A stretch of 64,000 nucleotides of DNA, taken from Symsagittifera roscoffensis. Taxonomy: Eukaryota; Xenacoelomorpha; Acoela; Convolutidae. Below, piece by piece: positions 22,320 through 34,060 of this stretch. Each line of letters opens with the position of its first letter. The first letter of the stretch is position 1. The stretch is from assembly GCF_963678635.1 (NCBI RefSeq), contig NC_087062.1, positions 31,086,833 to 31,150,832 on the forward strand. Direction: 5' to 3'. The position numbers and the translations under genes are program-made. The notes below the pieces were generated by a model. It worked only from the letters and a program-made list of their open reading frames with translations. It was not told the DNA's origin and did no database searches.

Positions 22320-24309
22320 TTGCAGCTTAACGCTGAAGATTGCAAAAGTAAACTGCAACGATTAAAAATAACAACAAAAAACCGCACAAATCGTAAAATG
22401 GTAAATTTTCAATTCTTTCCAGACTCTGCACATCAAGCAGAACTTGAACGATACCAAGGTCATACTAAATTAGACGATAAATATCCGTACCACGGCGCAC
22501 ACGGACGTTTAACTTATGATTCACATGATAAAACTGGATACCACGCATCGGAATCAATTATCCCTCGAACTGTAAAGCTGACACAAAAAACAAAGACTAC
22601 CAAGAAACAATGTGTTTTGATTGGAAAATTCAATTGAAAAGAAAACAACCAACTCGTGACTTAAATACGATACTATACGCTTGCCTTGATCAAGGATATT
22701 GCGAACCTACTACTCGTCAAAATTATTTCATCAAAAACATTTCATTGAAACAATGCTTTTTGAAAAGATTAACCCTGATCGACTTAGATCAAGTGGGCAG
22801 AATTATAAAAATTTTAACGGTATAGAAAATAAATTAACACGTTTTTAAATTTACCCTGAAACAGAAGTAGCTTGTTAATATCTCAAACCACTTTTCAAGA
22901 CACAATATTCAGAAGTTTTGGTCGAATACGAAACATGCTTCGACATGAAAACAGGAAAAATAATTACTGACCCAGCACAATCTTATCAAAACCGAAGAGA
23001 TCAAAAATCTTACATCACGGTAACATTTTACAAAAGCACAGGAAATCCTGGCGGAAGACTTTGCCCAGAAGATAAAGATAGTACACGATTACAAGATTTT
23101 TCACTTATAAATGACACATATTTTGGTGCAATCCACTACGATATACACCTTCATATGAAACTAGACTATACAATAAGTAGAATTTTTCACGAAATGTCAC
23201 TCTTCGAATTAGAAACACTCCAAAGTTTATTTGAACTCGAACGAACACAAATACTACCATCGCTCGCTATAGCATAACTAAAAAAACCCTACGCAGTATT
23301 CCTATTATCAGGCAACAGATCTAACTTCATCAATTATGAAGGAAATATCTTTTGGTATTGCACATGCACTAAAAAAGTTTCACCACTTTATGTTTTTGAA
23401 GATAAAAGATAAAAAAAAACGAATCCGTAAATGATTTATAATCAAGTATTAATTGTAGATAAACTATCAAGAGGTACATATTTTTTGGATACAGCTGTCC
23501 CATGTGGATCTGAAAATTGCCATAATGTAGTACAACTAAACCCAAACGAAGATAAATGTTATCTTTTTACCCCATACCCTACATTAATGCCAACATTACA
23601 AAAGTTTTCACCCGAAAGCATACGCGCAATAGCTCGTAACCCTAACATATATTTACAATCAATAGATATTTGTTCTAGATCAGACATACAACATCACATT
23701 AGATTACAACAATTTCAAGAAATTCTCAGTAAAATGGAAACAATACAAAGACAGTCAATTGACCAAAACTTATGCAATTTTGCTGAAACAACAGGCTTCT
23801 CAGTTGTTTACGCACCCGACTACAGCGTATACTTTGAAGATATCAAGGATTACATGCTTCTTAACGGTGAAAAGTACCGTCCACAAGACAGTTCGCCGAA
23901 TAATGTTTTCAGTTTTGTCAATATTAAATATAAACTCCTATTTTTTTAGGATGGCCCTACTATATATTAAAAAGATTGATTATATTATACGCAAGGTTTA
24001 ATTTTTTTTGGATTCCTTTTCTCACTACTAAAGGAAATTTATAACACATGTGCAATACATACACAAGAAAATATACAAGCAAGGGTAGCACGCATTTTAA
24101 TTGCAGGATTTTTTGAAATATGTTCTACCTCAATTGATAAAGTCCTTCTTGACTCTCAAATTAGCGAGTACAATAAAAAACTATCTACAACACCAAATGC
24201 AAATGACACTCCACAAGACAGTACAAATTCAAAACATACAGCACCACCACATTTACAAAGTCTACCATTTACTCACCCCTTATCCCACAAAATAAGAGCA
24301 ACACACTAG
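22320..24309 (+). pseudogene. Env-like glycoprotein pseudogene, unit B
   Basis: Same broken gene as at 16073-18061, with open pieces at 22320-22637, 22610-22825, 22918-23277, 23431-23949 and a tail to 24309. The translated pieces are unchanged apart from one Gln-to-Glu change, and all frame breaks are shared; a run of A near 23411 is one base longer. See unit A for the reasons behind the envelope call and its uncertainty. Confidence 0.45.
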
Positions 24310-24437
24310 CAATCACTGAACATACCTCTCAAGGTATAAGCTTCCCACGAAGTCCAGTATCTCATAAACCCTCTATCAGCCAAACATGGACGACACATAT
24401 GAGCAAATTGTACAAAAACCACACACAATGAATTTTC

Positions 24438-25874
24438 GTTCTCAAAATAACCATCTATTTAGCATACGATGAGCCGACAGATTGGATCCCTCAACCTTTC
24501 CTATCGATCAAACATCCAATGCCGATCCTCCCGCTCTCAGACCTCACCTCTTCTCACCAACCCAATTTTTTTCTAACTCACCACGCATGGTTTCAGACGA
24601 CTCAACCCAAACTAATCCAGATATAGAAACTCGCGACGAAACCCTTGAATCAGAACCAAGCCCAACTAATTTTTCGCAATCATCTTTCCAACCAATTGCC
24701 TTCCAGCATCCAAATGAAACCTCTCCCTCCCCCTCCTCACACACTTATGCTACCCCTATACTTTCCCCAAGGTCAAATGACCAACCCGATGCAACTAGCC
24801 CCATGACCGATAACCAATGAGAACAAGAATTTGAAAATTTACAACACAACAACATCTTCATAACAGAGATAATACATTAACAGTTCACCAACTAACACAC
24901 TCAGCCTCAACATCAGAATCCTCCACCACCTCAGTTCACAATGCACCTACACGAGCACAAAGAGTTTTCATGTAACCCAAGCACCCTAACGCTACACCTC
25001 AATATCTTATTAGCCGTCCACGAGCATCCCAACTAAACTCCCATCATCCACAACATACTAACACCAAAGAATTTTTAATTCATATTTCATCATTTTTCCC
25101 TCAGTATACATACTATGTGACCACTAACGACCACCAACTGACAACCACACTCTCTTGGACTACCTACTATCATTTTTATTAATCCATTAAGCCTTCCCTT
25201 GAGCACCCCCGAACACAATGAACTATGTCACTCCCTTCTTCATAAATAAACCACTGCACTTCACGAAAATCAATTCACCACTATCGGATTATATCAACTC
25301 TCAATCGATTTAAAGCACAACGCACTAACCGATTTTCAATCAATCACTACGATCATGCAATAACCTGAAACATGGAAGATACCCCAAATGAGGACGACCT
25401 CAGTACTAACCCTCAACTAACGAAAAAAAACTTTCATTAGATCTTTTAGATATAATTTCCGCTTAGTACTGACAAAAAGTTCGATAAAATTATTGCTCGC
25501 GCACCACTAACAAACACCAAAGCATACGAATCATATTTTAACAAAATTGATCTTTCCACTTTCACTTTTCACTTCCTTACACCTGAGGAACGCGACATTC
25601 ACTGATCGCATGGGATTATGTTAAGGACGAATCTAGCCCACAGGTACACATTATAAATTTATACAACATCATTACATATCTAACTCACCAACACTTAACC
25701 CACAACACCGTTTTATGTTTATGAAGAAAATAACATCATCAGAGTGCTGAAACTCCTCTGACATCTACTCCGGACTAAAAACGTAATCCGCATGCTCGCA
25801 AAATTTCTAGTAACATCAGACACAATTGAAACTAGTTTCCTCTATGATTTTTTCCCTGATGCAGAACATTCGTA
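24438..25874 (+). pseudogene. Unknown degraded frame downstream of env-like gene, unit B
   Basis: Copy of 18190-19626. The Ser/Pro-rich piece is at 24482-24820 and differs from unit A at a few residues (RPH for RHH, SHTYAT for SYTDAT). Function unknown. Confidence 0.35.
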
Positions 25875-26231
25875 ACAACCATCAATATTTTTCTAGCTTT
25901 TGATATTTTTATTTAACAATGAAATTAATCAATCAAAGCAGTAAATTTTATCACGAATGCAATAAATTAGTAACTCTGTAGTAAAATTCTAGCAATTCAA
26001 AGCAGTAATTCAATAAAATGAACATAAATTACAAGGAAACTAACCTTTTTATGTGAGCTTCTTTTGTCAATTTTCAAATAGCCTCTTTTTTCGCGCTATT
26101 TCATACACTCTTTCCACTAAACTTGCACAACTCGTTCACGTAGAGTTGTTCAGAAAATGAATTTCAAGTTTCAAAATTTAACTGATAACAGCACTTACTT
26201 GTTTCACGCGTTTCAATTTTTCCTTTAAACA

Positions 26232-27188
26232 TGTTGAAAAGAATTATAAGTAAGCTTAAACTAACCAACGCAGCCTACAAACACCACAAAATTAACCGCA
26301 TGTATAAAAAATTCCGACGGTAATCAGACCAGATTAAGCCTAGATTAAACGTGGACAAAAAATTGAACACATAGAGAGACTCTGCTCAAAGAGACGGTAA
26401 AATTTTACTCCTCTACTGACCTCACCACCCATCACGTCCTGAGCATGCTCTATAGCCAGCCTAACCCACCGCTACAACCACGCTTATGACCCACACTATA
26501 CTTTTGACGAGAGTTGCTCTAGGTTGAGCAATTCTTCAAAATAACCGAAACTAAATAAAAACGCTTTTGAGAAAATAACTAATAGAACATCATAACTAAA
26601 ATTGATCTCACTATCAAGATATAGATTTAATATGCAATTTAAAAATTTTCTTAGAGCAAATGGAACGGGCAGCAATGGGAGATGAAAATTCGACGACATT
26701 CCGACTTTGGAGTGATAAGTCGATTGGTTTGTTGTCGTATTCACAATCCCCGCAGGATTTGCAGTATGGACCCAACATCGCAGCAAAGGAATCCATTGAA
26801 GAATAACAATGGCCAACTCGATGTTGATCTCACATACAGATCCTAGTCACTTGGCTTTTCACACAGAAAAATCAAACTTCATGTTGCACGTAGTCTCGCT
26901 CCAAGCTTAAGGAAATCGACTCATCATTGCATCGAGACCGAGACAGATTTCTGGAACACGAACAACTGCTCTTCTTCTCTCTACGAAAACAACTAAACTC
27001 TTCTTCTTTCACGCAGTCACTGCTCCAACCGCTCAAAAAAAACTACCCCAAAATCTCTCCATCCATCCTTCACTGCAATAAACACTCTGAGAACTAAAAA
27101 CTCTCTAAATCCCGGATGGGTGGAACCATTTTAAAACTAGTTATTATAACCAACTGTGTTCTTGATAAAACTATCTCTATAAACCACA
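26232..27188 (+). repeat. LTR-like block L2 (957 bp)
   Basis: Same limits as L1 (TGTTGAAAAGAATTATAAGT ... TAAACCACA). It is followed by the identical 13-bp spacer (27189-27201) and hairpin. Confidence 0.65.
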
Positions 27189-27201
27189 TTATTTGCAGTA
27201 A

Positions 27202-28184
27202 TGTGGTTGGAAAGAATTATAAGTAACCTGTTGGAAAGAATTATAAGTAAGCTTAAACTAACCAACGCAGCCTACAAACACCACAAAACCAACCGCATGT
27301 ATAAAAATTCCGACGGTACTCAGACCAGATTAAGCCTAGATTAAACGTGGACAAAAAATTGAACACATAAAGAGACTCTGCTCAAAGAGACGGTAAAATT
27401 TTACTCCCTTACTGGCCTCACCACCCATCACGTCCTGAGCATGCTCTATAGCCAGCCTAACCCACCGCTACAACCACGCTTATGACCCACATTATACTTT
27501 TGACGAGAGTTGCTCTAGGTTGAGCAATTCTTCAAAATAACCGAAACTAAATAAAAACGCTTTTGAGAAAATAACTAATAGAACATCATAACTAAAATTG
27601 ATCTCACTATCAAGATATAGATTTAATATGCAATTTAAAAATTTTCTTAGAGCAAATGGAACGGGCAGCAATGGGAGATGAAAATTCGACGACATTCCGA
27701 CTTTGGAGTGATAAGTCGATTGGTTTGTTGTCGTATTCACAATCCCCGCAGGATTTGCAGTATGGACCCAACATCGCAGCAAAGGAATCCATTGAAGAAT
27801 AACAATGGCCAACTCGATGTTGATCTCACATACAGATCCTAGTCACTTGGCTTTTCACACAGAAAAATCAAACTTCATGTTGCACGTAGTCTCGCTCCAA
27901 GCTTAAGGAAATCGACTCATCATTGCATCGAGACCGAGACAGATTTCTGGAACACGAACAACTGCTCTTCTTCTCTCTACAAAAACAACTAAACTCTTCT
28001 TCTTTCACGCAGTCACTGCTCCAACCGCTCAAAAAAAACTACCCCAAAATCTCTCCATCCATCCTTCACTGCAATAAACACTCTGAGAACTAAAAACTCT
28101 CTAAATCCCGGATGGGTGGAACCATTTTAAAACTAGTAATTATAACCAACTGTGTTCTTGATAAAACTATCTCTATAAACCACA
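27202..28184 (+). repeat. LTR-like block L3 with duplicated 5' end
   Basis: Begins TGTGGTTGGAAAG at 27202, repeats its start at 27239 (TGTTGGAAAG), then runs full length to CCACA at 28184. It is the intact version of the LTR that was cut in unit A. Confidence 0.65.
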
Positions 28185-28484
28185 TTAATGAAATTAATCA
28201 ATCAAAGCAGTAAATTTTATCACGAATGCAATAAATTAGTAACTCTGTAGTAAAATTCTAGCAATTCAAAGCAGTAATTCAATAAAATGAACATAAATTA
28301 CAAGGAAACTAACCTTTTTATGTGAGCTTCTTTTGTCAATTTTTAAATAGCCTCTTTACTCGCGCTATTTCATACACTCTTTCCGCCAAACTTGCACAAC
28401 TCGTCCGCGTAGAGTTGTTCAGAAAATGAATTTCAAGTTTCAAAATTTAACTTGTTTCACGCGTTTCAAACTTTCCTTTAAACC
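28185..28484 (+). repeat. Fragment of element interior between L3 and L4
   Basis: Matches the segment just upstream of L1/L2 (compare 25918-26231), beginning at AATGAAATTAATCAATC. It lacks a short stretch (ACTGATAACAGCACTT region). The junction with L3 shares AATGAAATT, so it is probably a recombination product. Confidence 0.7.
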
Positions 28485-28678
28485 TGTTGGAAAGAATTAT
28501 AAGTAAGCTTAAACTAACCAACGCAGCCTACAAACACCACAAAACCAACCGCATGTATAAAAATTCCGACGGTACTCAGACCAGATTAAGCCTAGATTAA
28601 ACGTGGACAAAAAATTGAACACATAAAGAGACTCTGCTCAAAGAGACGGTAAAATTTTACTCCCTTACTGGCCTCACC
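28485..28678 (+). repeat. LTR-like block L4, cut by the assembly gap
   Basis: Begins TGTTGGAAAGAATTATAAGT and follows L3 closely until the Ns start. Confidence 0.7.
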
Positions 28679-28878
28679 NNNNNNNNNNNNNNNNNNNNNN
28701 NNNNNNNNNNNNNNNNNNNNNNNNNNNNNNNNNNNNNNNNNNNNNNNNNNNNNNNNNNNNNNNNNNNNNNNNNNNNNNNNNNNNNNNNNNNNNNNNNNNN
28801 NNNNNNNNNNNNNNNNNNNNNNNNNNNNNNNNNNNNNNNNNNNNNNNNNNNNNNNNNNNNNNNNNNNNNNNNNNNNNN
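28679..28878. other. Assembly gap (200 N)
   Basis: Exactly 200 unresolved bases. The sequence to its right does not continue the LTR, so the true length and content of the repeat array are unknown. ORFs spanning it are meaningless. Confidence 0.99.
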
Positions 28879-29640
28879 TAACTTGAAAAAACCCAAATTT
28901 TGTAGATGCATTCAGGAAGTTTTCATATGTAAACCATTCTCTGTAATTTTCCTATTTGCTTCCAGATCTTTGAAAGTGATCCACTGCAGAAAAATTCGAT
29001 CCCTTAGTAGCATTCGTCGACCCTTAGTGCGTTCAGATTTCGGCCGATGCCAATCATTGCAGCATTGCGGTGGTTCCATAGTCTTGGATTTTTTTTCAAT
29101 TTCAGTCTTTTCGGTTAGATCAAACTTTGCTTTTTTTTCTTTATCTTACCGGATCGACTGATTGCTCCTCATAATTTTGCTACATTATGTTCACGATTGT
29201 GCCAACCGATTGCCTTAAATTTTTGGTTTATGCCGTTTAATTGAACAACACTCATTCTCAATACCAAAGCGAGCTGGTGATTCGATTCGTATAACGTTTT
29301 ATGGTCTAGATCTGAGACTTTTGTCATGCAAATTGGGATTAAGAAAAGCAGGAAACAGGGCATCAGGAAATTCGATTAAAATACGTGCTTTTTTGGCGGC
29401 TTGTTTTGATTCCAGCAAATTGTTTCTGCGAATTGATTTTCGGGGCTAATTCTTCAAAGCTGATTTCAAGTTTTTTCGGTTTTGTTTAGTAAAAAAACAT
29501 AAAGGCATGCTCGTTCTGCATTACTAGATTTAACGTTGATTGATTTAACCTGATGGAAAAACAAGCGCTGAAATCAAAAGCTAGCCTAAATCTAACCTAA
29601 ATTTGGACGCTGCCTAAATTGAAACAAAACTACACGTAAC
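28879..29640. other. No recognisable feature
   Basis: A+T-rich DNA right of the gap. The small ORFs on both strands resemble nothing I know. Confidence 0.45.
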
Positions 29641-30010
29641 TTTTATTTGAGATTTTTTGTGAAAAAAATCATCCTCCCGCTTGCCATATGAAGTTCAAAG
29701 TAATCAGTTTGGCTCCTAGTAACAAATTAATAAGGGCAAATAAGCAATTTCTAAGACGAATTACATCTCCGCTTACGCGCCAATAGCGTGAAATATATCG
29801 CGCGTTGAGTGTCTTAAATTGGCCAGAATGGCAATCTGTTAACTTCCATAACTTAACGAAAAAAGATCAGAAGTGAAATATTTTTTCAAATTTAAGCTCA
29901 AGACAACAATCCTTTTTGAACGATAGTAAAAAAATCAATAAAAAATGGCTATTTAAAAAGTCAAAATTTGTCTGAAGTATTCCGTTACTTTCGTTAAGAA
30001 AGTCGGAATA
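29640..30010 (+). mobile_element. R2 element, copy 3 (5'-truncated)
   Basis: Shares the R2 interior (CATCCTCCCGCTTGCCATAT, ATCTCCGCTTACGCGCCAAT, GCGTGAAATATATCGCGCGT) and the 3' end CTTTCGTTAAGAAAGTCGGA, but lacks the CAGGGCGAAGCCCTG start. Confidence 0.65.
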
Positions 30011-30142
30011 AAAATATATCAGAGGCAGCCAAATTAATCTTTTTATAAGTGTTTTTTCCACTGTCAGTTCTTACGAAAATTTTTCATAAATTGTTGTTAG
30101 AATAACAAAATTGCTGCCACATGGATTGGGAGATTTAACTTT

Positions 30143-30617
30143 TTGTTCCAACTTTTGCAGAAAACGGAATACTTATGCACAGTGTGGTTTTTTTTATATG
30201 TCAATTTTCGCTGGTCAAAAACAATTCTATATCCCATTTAAGATATCGACTTCCTGAGTTCAAATTTAAAAAGATATTTAACCTTCGATTATTTTTGTTC
30301 TGGAGGTTTGAAAATTGCCAAATTGGACATGTTCTGGTCTGCGCGCTAAATAATGCGCTCTTTGAAGAATTCATTCATAATGCTGAGACCGTAACGCGAA
30401 TTATTTATGCGTGGCAAATAATCCATTCTAAATTAAATTGAGGCTAGCTAATCGATCGTATAAAATCGTACAACTCAAAATTTCATACTTTGATATTGTC
30501 CAAAATTTATAGGTTTTAATTATTTTTTTTTCATTATTTTCCAAAAATTATTCGATATGAATTAAGGGACATTCAGAACATTCAGGGATTTGCCCTGATT
30601 TACGAGCAGTCTTGTTT
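30143..30617 (-). mobile_element. R2 element, copy 4
   Basis: Plus-strand ends TGTTCCAACTTTTGCAGAAA and CAGGGATTTGCCCTG followed by ATTTACGAGCAGTCTTGTTT. It is closest to copy 1 in its interior, so these two form a subfamily. Confidence 0.65.
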
Positions 30618-31417
30618 GTCATGTCTGCGTTTTCGTTGAGTAGTTTTACCCAAACTTCTTCTCGTTGCAAGATCAAGTAAATTGCGCTTTATTCAGTGAT
30701 GTGTTGAGTTGTTCTTGCTACTGCAACCGATAATTTGCAACTATCGTTTACATTTTTCGCAGCTTAATCAATTTTTTGGGCTTCAGTTTTGCCGACAAAG
30801 ATTTCGTGTTTTTGACTCCCTATCGCGAAAATTGTAAATTTGCGCATGTTTGAGCGAAACTGCGAATAGGGTGAAATTAATAGTGAAACAAGCGGAAAAT
30901 TCTGCGCCTTCCATGGTTAAATTTCAGCAAAATTTGATAATTTCATTTTTTTTCACGGGTCATTTTCCACCTAAAGCTTGGAAAAATCAGTATTATGTAA
31001 AACTTTAATACTGTTCAAAAGAAGAAACCGATTGATTGTCAATTCAAAATTGCATATAATTGGCTGATGTCAAACAACTTGTGTTCAGAAAATGTTTCAG
31101 AACTACAAAAAAAGGCTTCAGAATATATATTTTTTAAATTTTTGCTGCTGTACTTGCCTCATAGTTCAAACATTTTTAAGCTGTTTTTATTAAACCCACC
31201 TAGTTGTCTGATTTTCTCTGGAAGTTTGCAAGCTTTAGGTGGAAATCGATTAACTGAAATACTCAGTGGTCCTTCCAGGCAGTGGTTTTTTTGTGAGTTA
31301 TCTCTACTCTATTTGCTATAGCTGGTAAAATAATTCTCAAAATAATTTCATCTCTACCATAATAGAAATGGGGTTTTTTGGTTCGAGGGATCTTGCGGCA
31401 TCAACTTTAATGGCATG
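30618..31417. other. No recognisable feature
   Basis: A+T-rich DNA. The 84-codon ORF at 31067-31321 has no recognisable domain. Confidence 0.45.
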
Positions 31418-31425
31418 TGTGACAT

Positions 31426-31776
31426 CAGGGGCGGATTTAGGGGGGCGGGGTCGGACGCCCTTTCTCCCCTCCTCAGGGATTAGACCCCCTGCCGACCCAA
31501 AGGGTTCCCCTATTTTAACATATCCATTTTTGGCTGACGGAATTTTTTGACCCTATAATTTTCCAAAAAAATTCCAAAAAGTGCCTAAAAACGCTACTTT
31601 TCGCCTGTTTTTTCAACATTTTGCCTGCGGCGCAGAAATTTTGACATAAACAGGGCGTTTTGACTGCTTTGGGAGAGCTCGGGAAATCATTTTGGTCGAC
31701 GGAAAAAAACTGAACGACAAAGATTTTTTTTTGAAAACCCGACCCCCCACTCGAGAAAATCGTAGATCCGTCCCTG
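31426..31776. mobile_element. hAT-type MITE, 351 bp, with 8-bp target duplication
   Basis: Ends CAGGGGCGGATTTA and, reading inward from the right, CAGGGACGGATCTACG. It is flanked on both sides by TGTGACAT (31418-31425 and 31777-31784), a perfect 8-bp duplication as expected for hAT transposases. It is non-coding and depends on a transposase supplied elsewhere. Related segments are at 5520, 13436, 34915 and 49861. Confidence 0.9.
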
Positions 31777-31784
31777 TGTGACAT

Positions 31785-32836
31785 CTCTAGTTTAGATACA
31801 GAAAAGCCTCCCCCCCCCCAAAAAAAAGGCTTAAGCCAAACAGAAAGATGCACATTCAGGCGTTAGGACAGAGGAACATACCAACTTCTAAATTAAAGCT
31901 ACCAAATGGTGCATTTATGTATTACTATTATATATACGTTTTCACTTAAGTAAAAATGTATCCAGAGATATTCCAGTAGTAACATTATGGTTGATTTATT
32001 TAATTTTTCAGCGATATAGCTCTTTTATCAGGACAAAAGATAAACACCGCATCGCATGACGTCAAAATGCATAATTTTACTATTTTTTATGCATTGTACA
32101 CGCTGACAAAAAAAGTGGTAGCGGGACTAGAATAAAACATGCTGCTATAAACAATTTTAATTCGCATAGGCGAAAAAATGTATAATATAATAGTTGAATC
32201 TACTTTTTGAATCTACTTTTTCTTCTTAATTTTTCTGTGCTCTGCCGCATATTAGAAATACACTTCCAATTTATTAAACAGTGAATATGCATATTTTATC
32301 ACCAACGCATATGCATAAAAGAGCAGTTTTGTGATAGATTAAAAAATAATACAAAACATCGCTTTTCTCAATAATTACTTTATTCTTGGTGCGTTGGCCA
32401 CTTCAGAGAAAAACATGTGTTCTAGCCATTAATAATTTTTTTTACATTCGATTCAGTTACTTCTGTTTGATTGTAATACCGAGCTAGAGGTAAATATAAA
32501 TCATACCCATTTTGGTTGCTTTATTTTCATATTTTCATAACTAAGTCTCAGCCCATAGTTTACTGTTACTTCGAGTGAAAAAATAAAACCGTTGTGCTAC
32601 TGTTGCCAATTTTTGTTTCAATTTTATCAGAAAACAAAACGTTGTTATAACAACACCTCCGCAAAACCAATAAACCGTCTATCGTCGCCTTTGTTTGTTG
32701 CTCAAGATAAACTGTAAGTTGATTTTTCTTCTAATTTAGCCGCCAGAGTTCCGCCAAAAGATAATTTTTCAAACTTAACTAACCCGCGTCTTAGTCGGAC
32801 CCGTCTAGCAATGTCCGTTAAGGTCGAAGAAAGTCA
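31785..32836. other. No gene recognised
   Basis: A+T-rich DNA with a C/A run at 31808-31828; nothing else I can identify. Confidence 0.45.
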
Positions 32837-33365
32837 ACAAGACTGCTCGTATCAGGGCGAAGCCCTGAATTTTCCGACTGCCTTTTAAGGTTTATGAAGC
32901 CGTAATAACATTAAAAATCAATGAAATCAAACAAAATGAAAATTTTTTTTTAAATTTGAAATTTTTAATGAAAATCATCCCCCCACACGCCATATAAAGT
33001 ATAAAAGGATTGATTTCGCTCCTGTAACAAATCAATTATGGCAAATCAGCTTCTTTCAACCAATTTGGAACGATTTCTAAGACGGATTAAATCTCCGCTT
33101 ACGCATTAATAGCGCGAAATATATCGCGCGTTAATTGTCCCAAATTGGTCAAAATGGCAATCTTTAAACCCCCGTAACTTTACGAAAAATGATCACAGGT
33201 AAAATATCGTTTCAAATTTGAGCTCAGGACAACAATACCTTTCGAATGATATTAAAAAATTCCGTCAAAAATGGCTAGTTAAAAAGTCGAAATTTGTCTG
33301 AAGAAAAAAAAAACCCACCCCGAGCACAAATATTCCGTTACTTTCGTATCAAAAGTCGGAACAAA
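32837..33365 (+). mobile_element. R2 element, copy 5 (best full-length example)
   Basis: Starts AACAAGACTGCTCGTATCAG. A perfect stem-loop TCAGGGC-GAA-GCCCTGA lies at 32852-32868, followed by TTCCGACTGCC. The interior holds a second palindrome (GCGCGAAATATATCGCGC, about 33113-33130). It ends CTTTCGTATCAAAAGTCGGA followed by ACA. No ORF. Best guess is a Helitron/Helentron-like non-autonomous element, because of terminal hairpins and subterminal inverted TGTTCCGACT / AGTCGGAACA; a fold-back MITE is the alternative. Confidence 0.65.
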
Positions 33366-33619
33366 AACGAACATCATTCGACCATTTTGGTCGAATCATG
33401 AGTCGAGCACCTCAGCCAGGGTTTCGAATTTGGGGCTTATTCTTCGAACGAAGCGGGTCGAACATATGTCAGTATTCGATCGAAAATCCCTGGTCGAAAA
33501 GGCCATACTGTCGTCAAAAGGAAAATGGAAACATCAAATCCAGTCGGTCCAAACAAAATCGAACACCAAGTCGAAACATAAAGTGCCGAGTCGATCAAAG
33601 CATACATTCAAGACTTACT

Positions 33620-33870
33620 ACTTCGGGGAGCGGTCGTGAAGTGGTTACGTCTCTGCCTGACGATCAGAAGGACGGGTGTTCGAGGCCGACCATGATCCGT
33701 GCGCGTTGCTGGAGGGTCAGGCAACATTACCCAGCCCAAAAAAAATGAAAAAATTAGCATGTAGTTCTTAAACAGGGGCACAACAGCGGCTCGCCGTGAT
33801 GAGCTGTACTGCTCGTATGTTGGTCCTTTCCCTCGTAGATAAATGGCCTTAAAACATTCGAATAGTCCAA
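33620..33870 (+). mobile_element. tRNA-derived SINE
   Basis: The head (about 33625-33699) has box-A-like TCGTGAAGTGGTTACG, an anticodon-arm region TCTGCCTGACGATCAGAAGG resembling tRNA-Arg(ACG), and box B GGTGTTCGAGGCC with correct spacing. An unrelated body follows to about 33870. No clean poly(A) tail was seen. The overlapping 116-codon ORF starting at 33398 is accidental. Confidence 0.6.
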
Positions 33871-34060
33871 CCCAGATTCGCACGAGCTTAGATCTATGCA
33901 TTGTCAGAGATGCAAAAGTCAGAGATGCAATATTTTGTCAATAAAAATGAGTATAAAGTTTTGAACTTTTTTTCCTCAGTCAAACACGGTTAAATTATTT
34001 CCTTGGTTGAACATAGTCGTCGAAACAATGACTTGGGTCCTGACGGAGCCTGACAGAAAA

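Larger units (their letters stand above)
21108..27355 (+). repeat. Tandem unit B (6.25 kb)
   Basis: Second copy of 14860-21107 with only scattered changes: for example CAACC to GAACC near 22704, and two changes in the Ser/Pro-rich frame near 24741. Its left edge falls inside an LTR with AAATTTG shared by both parental sequences. Its right edge continues into a full LTR, showing that unit A is the duplicated copy cut short. Confidence 0.9.

Noticed and set aside
28657-28911. ORF spanning the Ns
   Set aside because: Most codons are unknown bases of the assembly gap.
33625-33699. Functional tRNA-Arg gene
   Set aside because: Boxes A and B are present but the stems are poorly paired and the sequence continues into a SINE body.
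33398-33748. 116-codon ORF rich in Arg/Ser
   Set aside because: It runs from an R2 end into a tRNA-derived SINE head; no protein family is visible.
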